In this document: piece by piece, positions 10,201 to 19,700 of the stretch
Layout of the letters: each line of letters begins with the position of its first letter
Numbering within the stretch: position 1 is the first letter of the stretch
DNA from: Melioribacter roseus
Lineage (GTDB): Bacteria > Bacteroidota > Ignavibacteria > Ignavibacteriales > Melioribacteraceae
Direction: 5' to 3'
Assembly: GCA_020724265.1 (NCBI GenBank)
Contig: DYHH01000005.1
Location: 76,650-140,649, forward strand
Length of the DNA stretch: 64,000 bases
Program-made: the position numbers and the translations under genes
Notes under the pieces: generated by a model
What the model was told of the DNA's origin: nothing
Database searches by the model: none
Seen by the model: only the letters and a program-made list of their open reading frames with translations

Positions 10201-11189
10201 CTTGGGAAAAAACTCTTGGTTGGAGCAACGAAGAATTGTTATCAAAACCTTGGATTGATTTTGTACATCCTGATGATGTTGAAGTAACAAATAATGTTAA
10301 ATCAACACTGGTTGATGGTAAAGAGATATATCAATTTGAGAATAGATATTATTGCAAAGATGGTAGTCTTAAATGGCTTTCGTGGAATTCGTTCCCCTAT
10401 CCCGAAGAGAATATCATCTTTGGTGTTGCAAGAGATATCACCGAAAGGAAAAAAATTATCGAAGAACTTATTACCGCGAAAGAACAAGCTGAAAAGAGTA
10501 ATAAACTAAAAACCGAGTTCCTCGCACAAATGTCTCATGAAATCAGAACACCAATTAATGTTATTATCGGTAATCATACTTTATTAAGAGACTTTGTTGA
10601 TAGTGATTTTAAAAAGGAATATTTAGATATCTTCAGTAGTATAGAATCGGCTTCCCGAAGAATTATCAGAACAATAGACCTTATATTAAACGTCTCCGAG
10701 ATTCAAACGGGAAGTTATCAACCCGAATTCAGGCAAATTGATTTGGATTCTCAAATACTAAGCAGACTTTGCCATGAATTTTCTCAATCTGCGGCTCTTA
10801 AGAAATTGGAATTACATTATGAATATCGACTGCCATCCTGCAAAATAATTGCTGATGAATACAGCACAATGCAAATATTCAGCAATTTAATTGATAATGC
10901 TATAAAATATACTCACAAAGGAAAAGTAAAAATAGTTGCTTATAAGAAAACCGATTCTGAAATTGCAGTTGAAGTAAATGATACCGGTGTCGGTATGAAT
11001 GAAGATTTTATGAAAGATTTATTTACTCCTTTTCACCAGGAGGAACGTGGGTACACAAGAAGCTTTGAAGGAAGCGGTTTAGGTTTAGCTCTAGTAAAAA
11101 ATTACTGCAGTATTAATAATGCCGCTATCGAAGTAGAAAGTCAAAAAAATGTCGGTTCTACTTTTCGAGTAATATTCAAAATATATTAG
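7239..11189 (+). CDS. Membrane sensor histidine kinase with six PAS domains
   Basis: The ATG at 7239 is preferred over a GTG at 7233 because GGAG lies 5 bases before it. About 1,316 residues. A membrane helix (IILLIIAISSLTILSGYFYL) is followed by an extracytoplasmic region of about 250 residues resembling a Cache-type sensor, then a second helix (LTIILIIFIVLLVIAVLWLI). Six PAS-type domains follow; their starts are recognisable by phrases such as SIGDAVITTNSKGKI, NPQPMWIFDLQTQ, DPNAIAVHDKEL, SLNEIHIFDSDT, STDDVIFTLDKDQ and SIDMLCIAGYDGY. The kinase core has the phosphorylated His1100 in MSHEIRTP, an N box NLIDNAIKY, and G boxes DTGVGM and GSGLGLALV. It autophosphorylates and should pass phosphate to the receiver gene 10 bases downstream. 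The signal is unknown. Confidence 0.93.
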   Translation: MKSGFNLTILKRSHIILLIIAISSLTILSGYFYLNNESQEIRTKKYNELKAIAEIKVGQLVDWKKERTSEAYFFSENMTYKKNIEDLLNSKNNNAVESLTKGLSHIKTTHGYENIFITSNDNSIIFTLDKELEKIDSVTKSFIQLSLNSNSVIFSDFYICKLSNKPHLDIIAPVRNGNGTNIAAMVFRIDPGTFLYPLIQSWPLPSETAETFLVRKDGDDVLFLNELRDQKETALKLRIPLTQSLHPSVKAVLGYTGVYEGFDYRNIEVLAYISPVEDTNWYMIAKVNASEILSELTTRTTLTIILIIFIVLLVIAVLWLIYSSKQRNIFRTLYESQEEFKTTLYSIGDAVITTNSKGKIKYLNPVAEELTGWDEKSAYGKNLEEVFKIINEDSREKVENPVEKVLREGMIVGLANHTLLISKSGKEIPIADSGAPIKNENNNVVGVVLVFRDQTQERESFNKIKESEEKYRYLFENNPQPMWIFDLQTQVFLEVNKAAIEHYGYTREEFLNMKVKDIRPTYNKPFALEDVEVTPRGYNPNNEWPHVKKNGEIIYVELTSHSITFNDRPARHVLIKDVTDNKLAREKILHNNYLMKYIIEHDPNAIAVHDKELNYLYVSDRYMKDYNIEGQDIIGKHHYEIFPEIPDRWKEVHKRALAGELLSSDNDIFIRADGSIDYTRWECRPWFEADGTIGGIILYTEVITNLVKMQREKTLYLDVIDKSLNEIHIFDSDTYRFQWVNQGALKNLGYSLEEIKNLTPLDIKPEFNKEFFSELVKPLLTGKEEKIVFETIHKRADGTQYPVEIHLQLHQHDEKKLFLAIINDLTIRKEAEKDLKESEEKFRKLVQSTDDVIFTLDKDQRHTGVYGQWLAKNNLSDNMFIGKTTEEIFGKDAAAIHKQNNMKALKGEFVVYEWNSMRNNKTEYFQTSLSPLREDNGIVYGIVGIGRNITKLKELEESLKTSDKIFNHSIDMLCIAGYDGYFKVLNPAWEKTLGWSNEELLSKPWIDFVHPDDVEVTNNVKSTLVDGKEIYQFENRYYCKDGSLKWLSWNSFPYPEENIIFGVARDITERKKIIEELITAKEQAEKSNKLKTEFLAQMSHEIRTPINVIIGNHTLLRDFVDSDFKKEYLDIFSSIESASRRIIRTIDLILNVSEIQTGSYQPEFRQIDLDSQILSRLCHEFSQSAALKKLELHYEYRLPSCKIIADEYSTMQIFSNLIDNAIKYTHKGKVKIVAYKKTDSEIAVEVNDTGVGMNEDFMKDLFTPFHQEERGYTRSFEGSGLGLALVKNYCSINNAAIEVESQKNVGSTFRVIFKIY

Positions 11190-11199
11190 AGAGTAAAAA

Positions 11200-11586
11200 A
11201 TGAAAAGAATGCTTGTTGTGGAAGATGATTATCTTTCACAGGAAACTCTAAAACGTATTTTTAGAGATGAATTTGAAATTGATATTTGTGAATCGGTAGA
11301 AATTTTTCATGAAAAATTTTCCAACATAAAATATGACATAATTATAATGGATATCTCACTTCGCGGAAAACTTACCGGGCTGGATTTAACAAGAGGGTTA
11401 AAATCATCGGAGTTCCATTCGAACATACCCATTCTATGTTTGACTGCTCATTCATTTAGAAATGATAAAAAAAACGCTTTAGATGCCGGTGTTGATTTGT
11501 TTGTTGTAAAACCTGTGGAAGTTAATCAACTTCGCAGTTATGTATCGGAATTGATTGAGAGTTTTTCTAAATCTACAGATAGCTGA
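11200..11586 (+). CDS. Single-domain response regulator receiver
   Basis: 128 residues consisting only of a CheY-like receiver. The acidic pair Asp9-Asp10 (VVEDD), phosphoacceptor Asp51 (IIIMD), the Thr of CLTAHS and the Lys of VVKPVE are all present, so phosphorylation should work. There is no output domain, so it acts through protein contact or a phosphorelay. It starts 10 bases after the six-PAS kinase and is almost certainly its partner. Confidence 0.92.
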   Translation: MKRMLVVEDDYLSQETLKRIFRDEFEIDICESVEIFHEKFSNIKYDIIIMDISLRGKLTGLDLTRGLKSSEFHSNIPILCLTAHSFRNDKKNALDAGVDLFVVKPVEVNQLRSYVSELIESFSKSTDS

Positions 11587-11731
11587 CCTCAGAAAATCAT
11601 TTCCTTAATTATCTGTTTTTTCATTTTAAGTATAAGCCGGAGTAAATACTATAATTTGCGCATTTGCGGAAACGCTTTAGCTTTTTAATTTAGCGAATTG
11701 AAAGGTAGCACATAAAACTAATCCCTTTTTT

Positions 11732-11757
11732 AGCCGCTAATTCGCGAATTTGCGGCT
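11732..11757. repeat. GC-rich interspersed palindrome (CGCGAATT family)
   Basis: A 26-base near-perfect palindrome beginning AGCCGC and ending GCGGCT around a central AATTCGCGAATT. Close relatives occur near 51978-52001, and looser ones near 23220-23320, 28750-28850 and 53942-53970, always between genes. The surrounding 11650-11760 stretch has more of the same words (GCGCATTTGCGG, TTTAGCGAATTG). Function unknown. Confidence 0.7.
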
Positions 11758-11828
11758 TGCCCATGCAATGTCCCATCACTTTATTATTAAAAAATAATTA
11801 CTATTAACCAAAATTGGTTTACGTAAAA

Positions 11829-11861
11829 AAAAAAGCCGGACTAACACAGCCCGGCTTTTTT
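11829..11861 (-). terminator. Rho-independent terminator of the cohesin gene
   Basis: GCCGG (11835-11839) pairs with CCGGC (11851-11855), extended by runs of A and T on both sides, with a loop of about 11. Read on the minus strand it ends in a run of T and lies 17 bases after the stop of the gene at 11878. The symmetry means it could also stop plus-strand transcripts from the receiver gene. Confidence 0.85.
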
Positions 11862-11877
11862 GTGAGTAAGAAAAATC

Positions 11878-13641
11878 TTACTTAACAAGCAACATTTTCT
11901 TAACGTCAGTATAGTTAGAACCGTCAATTCCGTTTGCTTGAATTCTGTAAAAATACATACCTGAAATCATATTAGATGCATTGAAGTTGATTATATGATA
12001 ACCGGCTTCCAAATTATTATTAACCAAAGTTGCAACTTCCTGTCCTAACAAATTAAATATCTTAACACTTACATTTGCAGCTTCAGGAATTCCGAACTTA
12101 ATAGTAGTAGACGGATTGAATGGGTTCGGATAGTTTTGTGATAAGCTGTAATCTGTCGGGATTGCCTCACTTTCAACACCAACAACATTATCAGTATTAA
12201 CAAGTGAAGTATGTTCAGTACTTAAAAGACCGTCAGTAATTCCAACAGTAATCGGAATATTGGTCTGAGCAGCATACTGATCAGTTAATTCCCAACTAAA
12301 TAAGCCGCTGGCAGTGATACTACTGCCATCCGGACCGTCAACTAAATAAAATGATACTGCATCTCCATCAGGATCTGAACCTGCATATTGGAAATTGTGT
12401 ACAACCCAACCTGAAGGTGTTAATTCAGGAACAAATACTCTTCCGTCTTGAATTACATCCGTAAATACCGGAGGATTATTATCATCTAAAACTGTTATAG
12501 TTGCAGATGAGAAAACAACCCAGGCACCGTCTGTAACAAAAACTGTTAAATCGTATTCACCTACATCACCATCTTCTGTTTGCCAGGTATATAAACCTGT
12601 TAACGGATCAATTTCACCAGGTCCTTCATCAATTCCAAAAACTAATACATCACCAGGATTTGGATCAGCTGCAGTATATTGGAAGCTTAAAAGATCACCT
12701 TCAGTTACTGTTACATCACCTAATTCATCAATAAATACCGGAGGTTCCTGGTCCTGGATTAATAAAAAACCACTAATAAGTGAAACTGTAATAGTTCCGG
12801 TTTCATAAACAAAACTGGTTAAAGTAAGATTTAGAATACCATTAGCAGGTTTATCTAGCACAGATGCTTTCAGTCTGAGTAGTACTCCTTCAACACCTGT
12901 TTGAATAGCAGTAGAATTAATATATCCGACTCTTACATTATTGCTTGTAACGTTAGCGGAAGCAAAACCGCCTTCGCTTAAAGTGCCGGATAAATTAAAA
13001 GCATCTGCTTCATCAATTTCTAAATACGTATCATCAAAAGCTATTTGAAATTCATAAGAACGGATATTGCTACCGGACGGTAATGCATCTGTATAAATAA
13101 GAATTTCTATATCATCACCAACAGCAACTGTATCCGAAACAACGGTAACTGCAATTTCACCAATTGTAACACTACCGTTTACCTCATTTGCCGTAACATT
13201 GGCACCAGGGAATTCAAATGTTCCATCGAAAGTTAAAGGTGAAACACCTGTAGCCAACGGTGTAACCTGAACCCTAAATAAGGTTCCCCCATCGTCTGAA
13301 GTAATGGGATTAGTATTAATATATCCTACTTTGATTTTATTTGCCGCAAAAACCAAATTACTGCTCAGGAACCCACCTGCCGAAACTGTATTTTCGATTG
13401 AAACAGCATTAATTGAAACTACAGCCGGATCATAAGTAAGTTCATAACCCCAAGCTCTGACATTATCGGCTGCTTCAATTTCTGAGACTTCAACATCAAG
13501 CCATTGAGCAACACCGATTTCCCCGAAAACAGTGGGAATTGTCACATCTACAGACCCTTGAGCATAATTCAGGTTTCCAAAGACAAGCAAGCAAATAAAT
13601 AAAGCAAGGAATCTTAGAATGCTTGTTTTTATTTTAATCAT
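11878..13641 (-). CDS. Secreted protein with two cohesin-like domains, Ig-like repeats and T9SS sorting domain
   Basis: 587 residues. A signal peptide (LRFLALFICLLVFGNLNYAQG) precedes two cohesin-like beta-sandwiches at about 30-160 and 165-300, each with the pattern of a mid-domain strand (GYELTYDP; SYEFQIAFDD) followed by a GG-turn and KVGYIN or RVGYIN. Two putative-Ig/cadherin-like repeats follow (NPPVF, TVTEGDLLSFQYTAADPNPGD; AGSDPDGDAVSF). The last 85 residues are a type A T9SS domain opening with SLSQNYPNPFNPSTTIKFG and ending DVKKMLLVK, so the protein is exported through the outer membrane and anchored or released. It lies 74 bases downstream of a giant gene carrying a dockerin, which suggests a cohesin-dockerin pair. 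The fold calls rest on reading by eye. Confidence 0.85.
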   Translation of the reverse strand: MIKIKTSILRFLALFICLLVFGNLNYAQGSVDVTIPTVFGEIGVAQWLDVEVSEIEAADNVRAWGYELTYDPAVVSINAVSIENTVSAGGFLSSNLVFAANKIKVGYINTNPITSDDGGTLFRVQVTPLATGVSPLTFDGTFEFPGANVTANEVNGSVTIGEIAVTVVSDTVAVGDDIEILIYTDALPSGSNIRSYEFQIAFDDTYLEIDEADAFNLSGTLSEGGFASANVTSNNVRVGYINSTAIQTGVEGVLLRLKASVLDKPANGILNLTLTSFVYETGTITVSLISGFLLIQDQEPPVFIDELGDVTVTEGDLLSFQYTAADPNPGDVLVFGIDEGPGEIDPLTGLYTWQTEDGDVGEYDLTVFVTDGAWVVFSSATITVLDDNNPPVFTDVIQDGRVFVPELTPSGWVVHNFQYAGSDPDGDAVSFYLVDGPDGSSITASGLFSWELTDQYAAQTNIPITVGITDGLLSTEHTSLVNTDNVVGVESEAIPTDYSLSQNYPNPFNPSTTIKFGIPEAANVSVKIFNLLGQEVATLVNNNLEAGYHIINFNASNMISGMYFYRIQANGIDGSNYTDVKKMLLVK

Positions 13642-13685
13642 ATTTTCACCCTTTTTTTCACGAATAAAAGATTATAAGAATTATT

Positions 13686-13706
13686 GCGGGGTACTTAGTA
13701 CCCCGC
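13686..13706 (-). other. Intercistronic perfect hairpin
   Basis: GCGGGGTAC (13686-13694), loop TTA, GTACCCCGC (13698-13706). It lies 10 bases after the giant gene's stop and 45 bases before the next gene's start. No T-run follows on the minus strand, so it is more likely a partial terminator or mRNA-stabilising hairpin that sets different levels of the two secreted proteins. Confidence 0.6.
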
Positions 13707-13715
13707 AGAATTCAA

Positions 13716-16700
13716 TTACTTAATTAACATCATTTTCTTAACAGAGGTGAATGGACCTGCTTCGAGTCTGTAAATATAAAGTCCTGCAGCAACTTTAGAA
13801 CCAAAGTTGTTTGTTCCATCCCATCTTACTTGGTAACTTCCGGCTTCTTGGAAACCGTTAACGATTGTAGCAACTTCTTGACCGGCAATGTTGTAAATCT
13901 TCATTGTTACGTTCACGTTTTCTGCCAAATCGTATTTAATTATAGTTGATGGGTTAAACGGATTCGGATAATTCTGTGATAAATCAAATCTGTTCGGAAT
14001 TTCTTGAACCGTAACTTGATTTAGAACTTGTTCCTTACCGTTTATTTTTGCGATACCGCTCAAACTAACTTTATCTTTTTTGTCTTTTAAGACAATTTCA
14101 AGAGTAAGTACTAAGTCACTTGCTAAGTCTTCAAGACCAATTGCACCGATCATTAATTTACCATCTTTATAGTTAGATGCGGTCAACCACTCTGAAGGCA
14201 TGTTGAAGAGAGGAGTGATTGATTCAACTTCCATTGAAAGTTCAACATCAAAACCGAAAGCTCTGATGCCTTCTACATTCGATAGATTAACCGGTAAATG
14301 AATAACACGTGATTCTTGGTCTACATCAAGCTTACCAAAAGATGCTAAAGCATTATAGCTTTGGATTTTGCTTAAAATGTTACTTGTTGGTTTTCCACCG
14401 CTTGCTGCCATAGGTCCACCTGTCCATACATCAAGAATTGCAAGCGCATCTAATAAGGTTACATCACCATCATCATCCATATCACCTGCCCAGTGCTCAA
14501 GGCCGGATAATACTATTTTTTCAATTGCTGCATCAAGCGCTAATAATGCATCAAGTAAGTCTACATTTCCATCACCGTTGATATCACCTTTAACTCTATC
14601 ATATCCAACAGATAAAGTAAATGTGGTTGCATCGGCTAATGGAGCAGCATCGTCGTCTGTTACAGTAACTGTAAATGTATAATCGTTCCCTGCATCTGCC
14701 GTATCAGGAGTCCAGCTGAACATTCCTGTTGCCGGGTTGATTGTTGCGGCACCGCCGGTAGGATCTACTGTTAATGCCCATGTCAAAGTTTGACCAGCAT
14801 CAGGATCCGAAGATACAAATTCATGAGCAAATTCATTTAGAATTTGGACGCTGGTTGTATCTGCCAACAAGCTGTCAATTGATGGAGGACGGTTAACATG
14901 AGTTACATTAATAACTAATTGATCTGTTACAAATGTTGAGTCTCCATCTTTCATAGCTTGTACTATGAATGTGAAGTCTTCATCACCTGCAAGAACTAAA
15001 TCAAATGAAGGGGTAAATTCAAAATCACCCGTTACACTATCAATTGAATACTCTGTGTCAGGAACTGCTGGAGCTACACCTTGAACAGAATAAACAATTG
15101 CTTGTGGATTAGCATCTAAGTCATTTGCTTGATAAGTAAATGTATAAGTATCATTTTCGTTTATTGTTCTGTTTGCCAACGGATCATCGGAACCTTTAGC
15201 TGTGAATACCGGAGGTTGAGTAGGAATACCAATTGTAAAGAGTGCTCTTTGTGCAATTGCACTACCAGCAGAACCAATATTTCTTACTAACAATAATGTA
15301 TCACCAGGAGCAGGAGTATTTACATACATAGCATTACTGTAATTAGCCGGGTCACCTTCTAAGAACCAGCCGTTAACAGCAACATCACCGTCAAATCTTC
15401 TGATAATTCTCAAATCGTTATGATTATCTAATGGTCTGCTTAAATTAGTACCATTTAACTCAACGTTCATCATTTGAGCTGCACCCAAACTGGTTGTAGC
15501 TTCAAATGACCAGTGGTATGGAGCTTTTCCGCCGATCATATTATCAACATTAGGATCGGCAAATTTAACACCACCGTCTAACGGTAAGTTTTTAACACCT
15601 GTCGGCTCAGCATCAACATGGCTTACTATAATTGTTGTAGGAGCGATTGTTGCATTACCGGCTGTAAATGTTATAGCTGCCGGTCTGTAATTTGGATTAA
15701 TTGAACCAACAGGCCACTCTGTTCTTCCTATTGTACCTGCAGGAATTGCAACACCAAGTTTACCGACAACATGTGAATAATGTGTTGCTTGTGCAAGGTT
15801 TCTTACATAACCTAAATTAGTAATAATACCTCCAGCAACAGTTAGATTTAGTGTTAACATACTTGGATCAACCATCTCCAAAATACCACGAGTTAAAGTT
15901 AACAATCCAAATGGAGCCACACCATTTTGTAATGTGACATTACCGCCGCTTACAGAAACAGTTCCGTCATTACCTTTAACCAAACTAATGTTATTTACTA
16001 CTCTATTTGCACCTAAGGCAACAGCTTGGTCATTGGTTCCGGTAAAGTTCAAGTTAAGTAAAGCGTTTGTAAATGTACCGTTAAATGCAAGGTCATTTGC
16101 AGTATTGATGGTTGCTGCTGGGAAAGCGGCAGGAAGCACTACATTATTAAATACCGCATCACCAGTGAATGTAGTAGCTGAACCACCTGCAAGTGTAAAT
16201 GTACCCGCAGTCATATTCAAACCATCGAGGTTCATAATATTATTATTAGCAACGTTACCTGTTCCGGCAAATCCACCTGTGGTTGAAGTTGTACCGTTAT
16301 TGGTATAAGTTCCATTAACAGTGATTCCACCGTTCCAATTTACAGTACCGTTATTAACTACTGTAGATAGAGCAGGAAGTGTTTGCGCCATTGTAACGTT
16401 TGTTGTTGTAGCTGCGTTAAATGTTAATGTGGAATTCCAGGTTATAACACCTTCAATAGTTCTTGAAGATGCTACTGCAACCGCAGTACCTGCCGGAAGA
16501 CCTAAAGTAACATTTCTTACTACTGTAGGCAATGAGTATTCTTCACCTGTATTACCAACAGCATTTGTATAAACAAGATCAACTGATGGTGCAGTTAAAG
16601 TACCAACCGGTGCAACGCCATCAGCATTTCTTGTCATGAAACCACCGGCATTTCTTGTAATAACAAGATCAGCATCTAAGGTTACATTAACAGGGCTGTC

Positions 16701-19700
16701 CCAAACCAATCCACCTTGTGTTAGATTAAGAGCAGTAGTAATGTTTCTGTTTGCGGCTAAAGTAACGTTGTTAACATTTGCTGCCATATTTACAGTTACA
16801 TTACGTGCCGGCTGTGCAGTTGGCCAAACAGTAGTTGTAACCGTATAGCCATCAGCAGGCACACCTGCTGCATCTGTAAAGATATAATCAACTTCAGCAT
16901 TTCCAAAAGTAGGTGCATTTGTTGCAATATTTGGATCAGTTGCATTAATCTCACCTAAAGAAATTACCGGGACATTGGTTGCATCACCAACAGTTAAGTA
17001 ACCAACACCAGCAACACTATTTGTAAAGACTGAAGAATTTAATATGTCAAGATTTTGAACAACTACCAAACCTCTTGGATTAACCAATGCAAGGTTTAAT
17101 AAAGTTCTAAATTTATTTATTGTCATAGCACCGGCTGCAACAACTGTTGAATGGTTGAAAGCACCAGTACTGTTCCAAACCATATATCCGGAACCACTAT
17201 AAGTTGCTGTAGCACCGGTTCTGTTAAAGTTTGTTGGATTTGGAGCGGTACCATCACCAATTTGTAAATTGGCTGTTCCAATATCAAGGTTACCAGCATT
17301 GTGAACAAATGCACCAGGAGCACCATTTCCAATAATGAGGGTACTACCAGCAATACCGCCTGATAAAGCTACGTCATCATTAACAGTTAAGTTAGTAACT
17401 GATGAGTTTGCAGGAGTATTCCAGGTTAATAGAGTATTTGGAGCAGCAACATCAAGATCCAAAATACCTGTTGTACCGAGGTTTGTTGCTGTAAATCCGC
17501 AACCAGCACCAACAGTAACATTTGCACCTGCAGCGGTTAATGTTCTACCCGCACCGATATCAAGTAATGCACCGTCACCAGCAGGAACAGCAGCAGTATT
17601 ATCGCTTAACGTAATGTCACCGGTAATTTGTAAATTACCTGTTGAAGCGGATAATAATGTAAATGTTTGAGTTGCACCGTCATTTGTTACATCTGCATAT
17701 TGGAAATTAGCACCGATTACTGCAGTACCAGGACCAGTAACTGTTAAGTTTGTAGCTGCTGTTTGGAAATACAACAAGCCATTAACAGTTGTAGCACCAA
17801 CATTAATACCAGGGGCAGTTCCTCTATGGTCTAATGTAAAACCGCCAAGGTCAATATTGCCGGCAACATGAGCCATATTACCACCCATAATTGCATTAGC
17901 ACCTAAAGTAAATGTTGCGCCTGCAGCGGTAGTTAAATTCAAGAAGTTTGTTGTTGATGGAGCAACCGGAGCAGAGAAAGTTGCCATTAATGATGAAGCT
18001 GCGCCGCCTGCATATGTAATATTACCATCTTTTGTGTTGAAGTCATCAGCGTTAACACCAGCACCACCCCAAACACCGTCAGCACCAAAACCATTAGAAA
18101 CTAATCCCGCACCTGCGAGGTTGTTACCAACTGATCCGGCATTAACTTGAATAGATGGAAGAATTCCGGTACCTGAGAAAACTGTACCTGTAGGAGCAGC
18201 TAATTGAACTCTTACACCACCGTCATCAACTAAGTTACCATTAACAACTGCGGTTGCACCTGCAAGTGTTAATACATTTGCACCAGTATATAAAGATTGA
18301 TTTGCGTCGATTGTTAAAGTTCCGTTAACTGTTGCAGGACCACCCATAGTGACAATGCCAAAACCAGCAAGAGCACCGTTAGTAGTTGAAACAGTTAGAT
18401 TATGTAATGCAGTTGCACCTGCTGGAATTTCAAGAGCGGTAACTTTATCAAAACCGTAGTAAGTTACGCTTATTCTTGTTCCAGGGGCAATAATCGGAGC
18501 TGTAGTAACGAACAACCCCTCGGTTCTAAATACTGTAGGCCAATCAGGCGCAGAACCGTTAAATAATGTATTAGCTAAATCAACTTCACCTTCAGCGAGG
18601 AAGAAATCACCGGTAAATACAGCTGCATTAAGGTTAGCTGCAAAAACAACATCTGCAACACCGTCAGGAGCACCGGCATCTCTTTCGTTATCAACACCAA
18701 AATCACCGAAAGTAGCACCTGCTGTTGGGTTAAAGTTACCATTTACTGTTTGTAATGCGGCAGTACCGGACATCATAACCATACCGCCGTTTGCAGTAGT
18801 GTAACCTGATGTATTATCGAAGTCACCATCACCGCCGCCTAATCCGTTCTTACCAACATTAAGTCTTACACCATCCAATAGAATTGAGTTAAGAACAACA
18901 TCCGTATCAAATAAAACATCATTTAGAACATATAAATTAGCTAAAGCACCGCCATTCGGGAGAACTCTTACAACAGGAGACGGTATATTACCATCGTTAT
19001 CTATTGTTAATGGTCCCGGATAAACAGGGCTAGAAAGACCTACATAAATATTTTGAACAACGTTTGGTAGAGGTTCTATAAAGCGTAATGTTGTACCTGC
19101 ACTTGTAAAGGTTGGATTTACACCTGTACCACCAATATAAGTGTTCACACTACCAATATTAATGTTGTTTCTACCTGTAAAGTTTATTGTACCGCCAGTC
19201 CATGTAATGGTAGAAGTAACTGTCTGTGATACGTTAACAGCAACAGCACCAGTACCTTGAATATTGAGTGTACCGCCAGAAACTGTCCAAGGACCGTTAA
19301 CATTAAATGCTGCATTATGAGAAGCAGCAAAGTTAATAGTACCGGCACTAAGATTAATATTATTGACATTTACAACACCGTTAGTGATTGCCGGGAAAGT
19401 AATAGTTCCACCGGCACCGCTACTAGTAAGTCCACCGGTTACAGTAACATTAGCAGTTGTGAGGTTAGAAAAGTTAACAGTACCAGCACCACTATTATTG
19501 ATACTACCGGTGATTGCAACAGCACCACCAACAGATAAAGGAACAACAACATTAGAAGCAGCTTGGTTAAGTATACTTCCACCTAATGTAAATGTAGCTC
19601 CGGCTAAACCGGCACCCACACCTACACTAACTGCTGCTGCACCTGCAGTTGTTTTTGAATTTGTAATACTACCTGATAAATTAAAGTTTTCATTAGCAAA

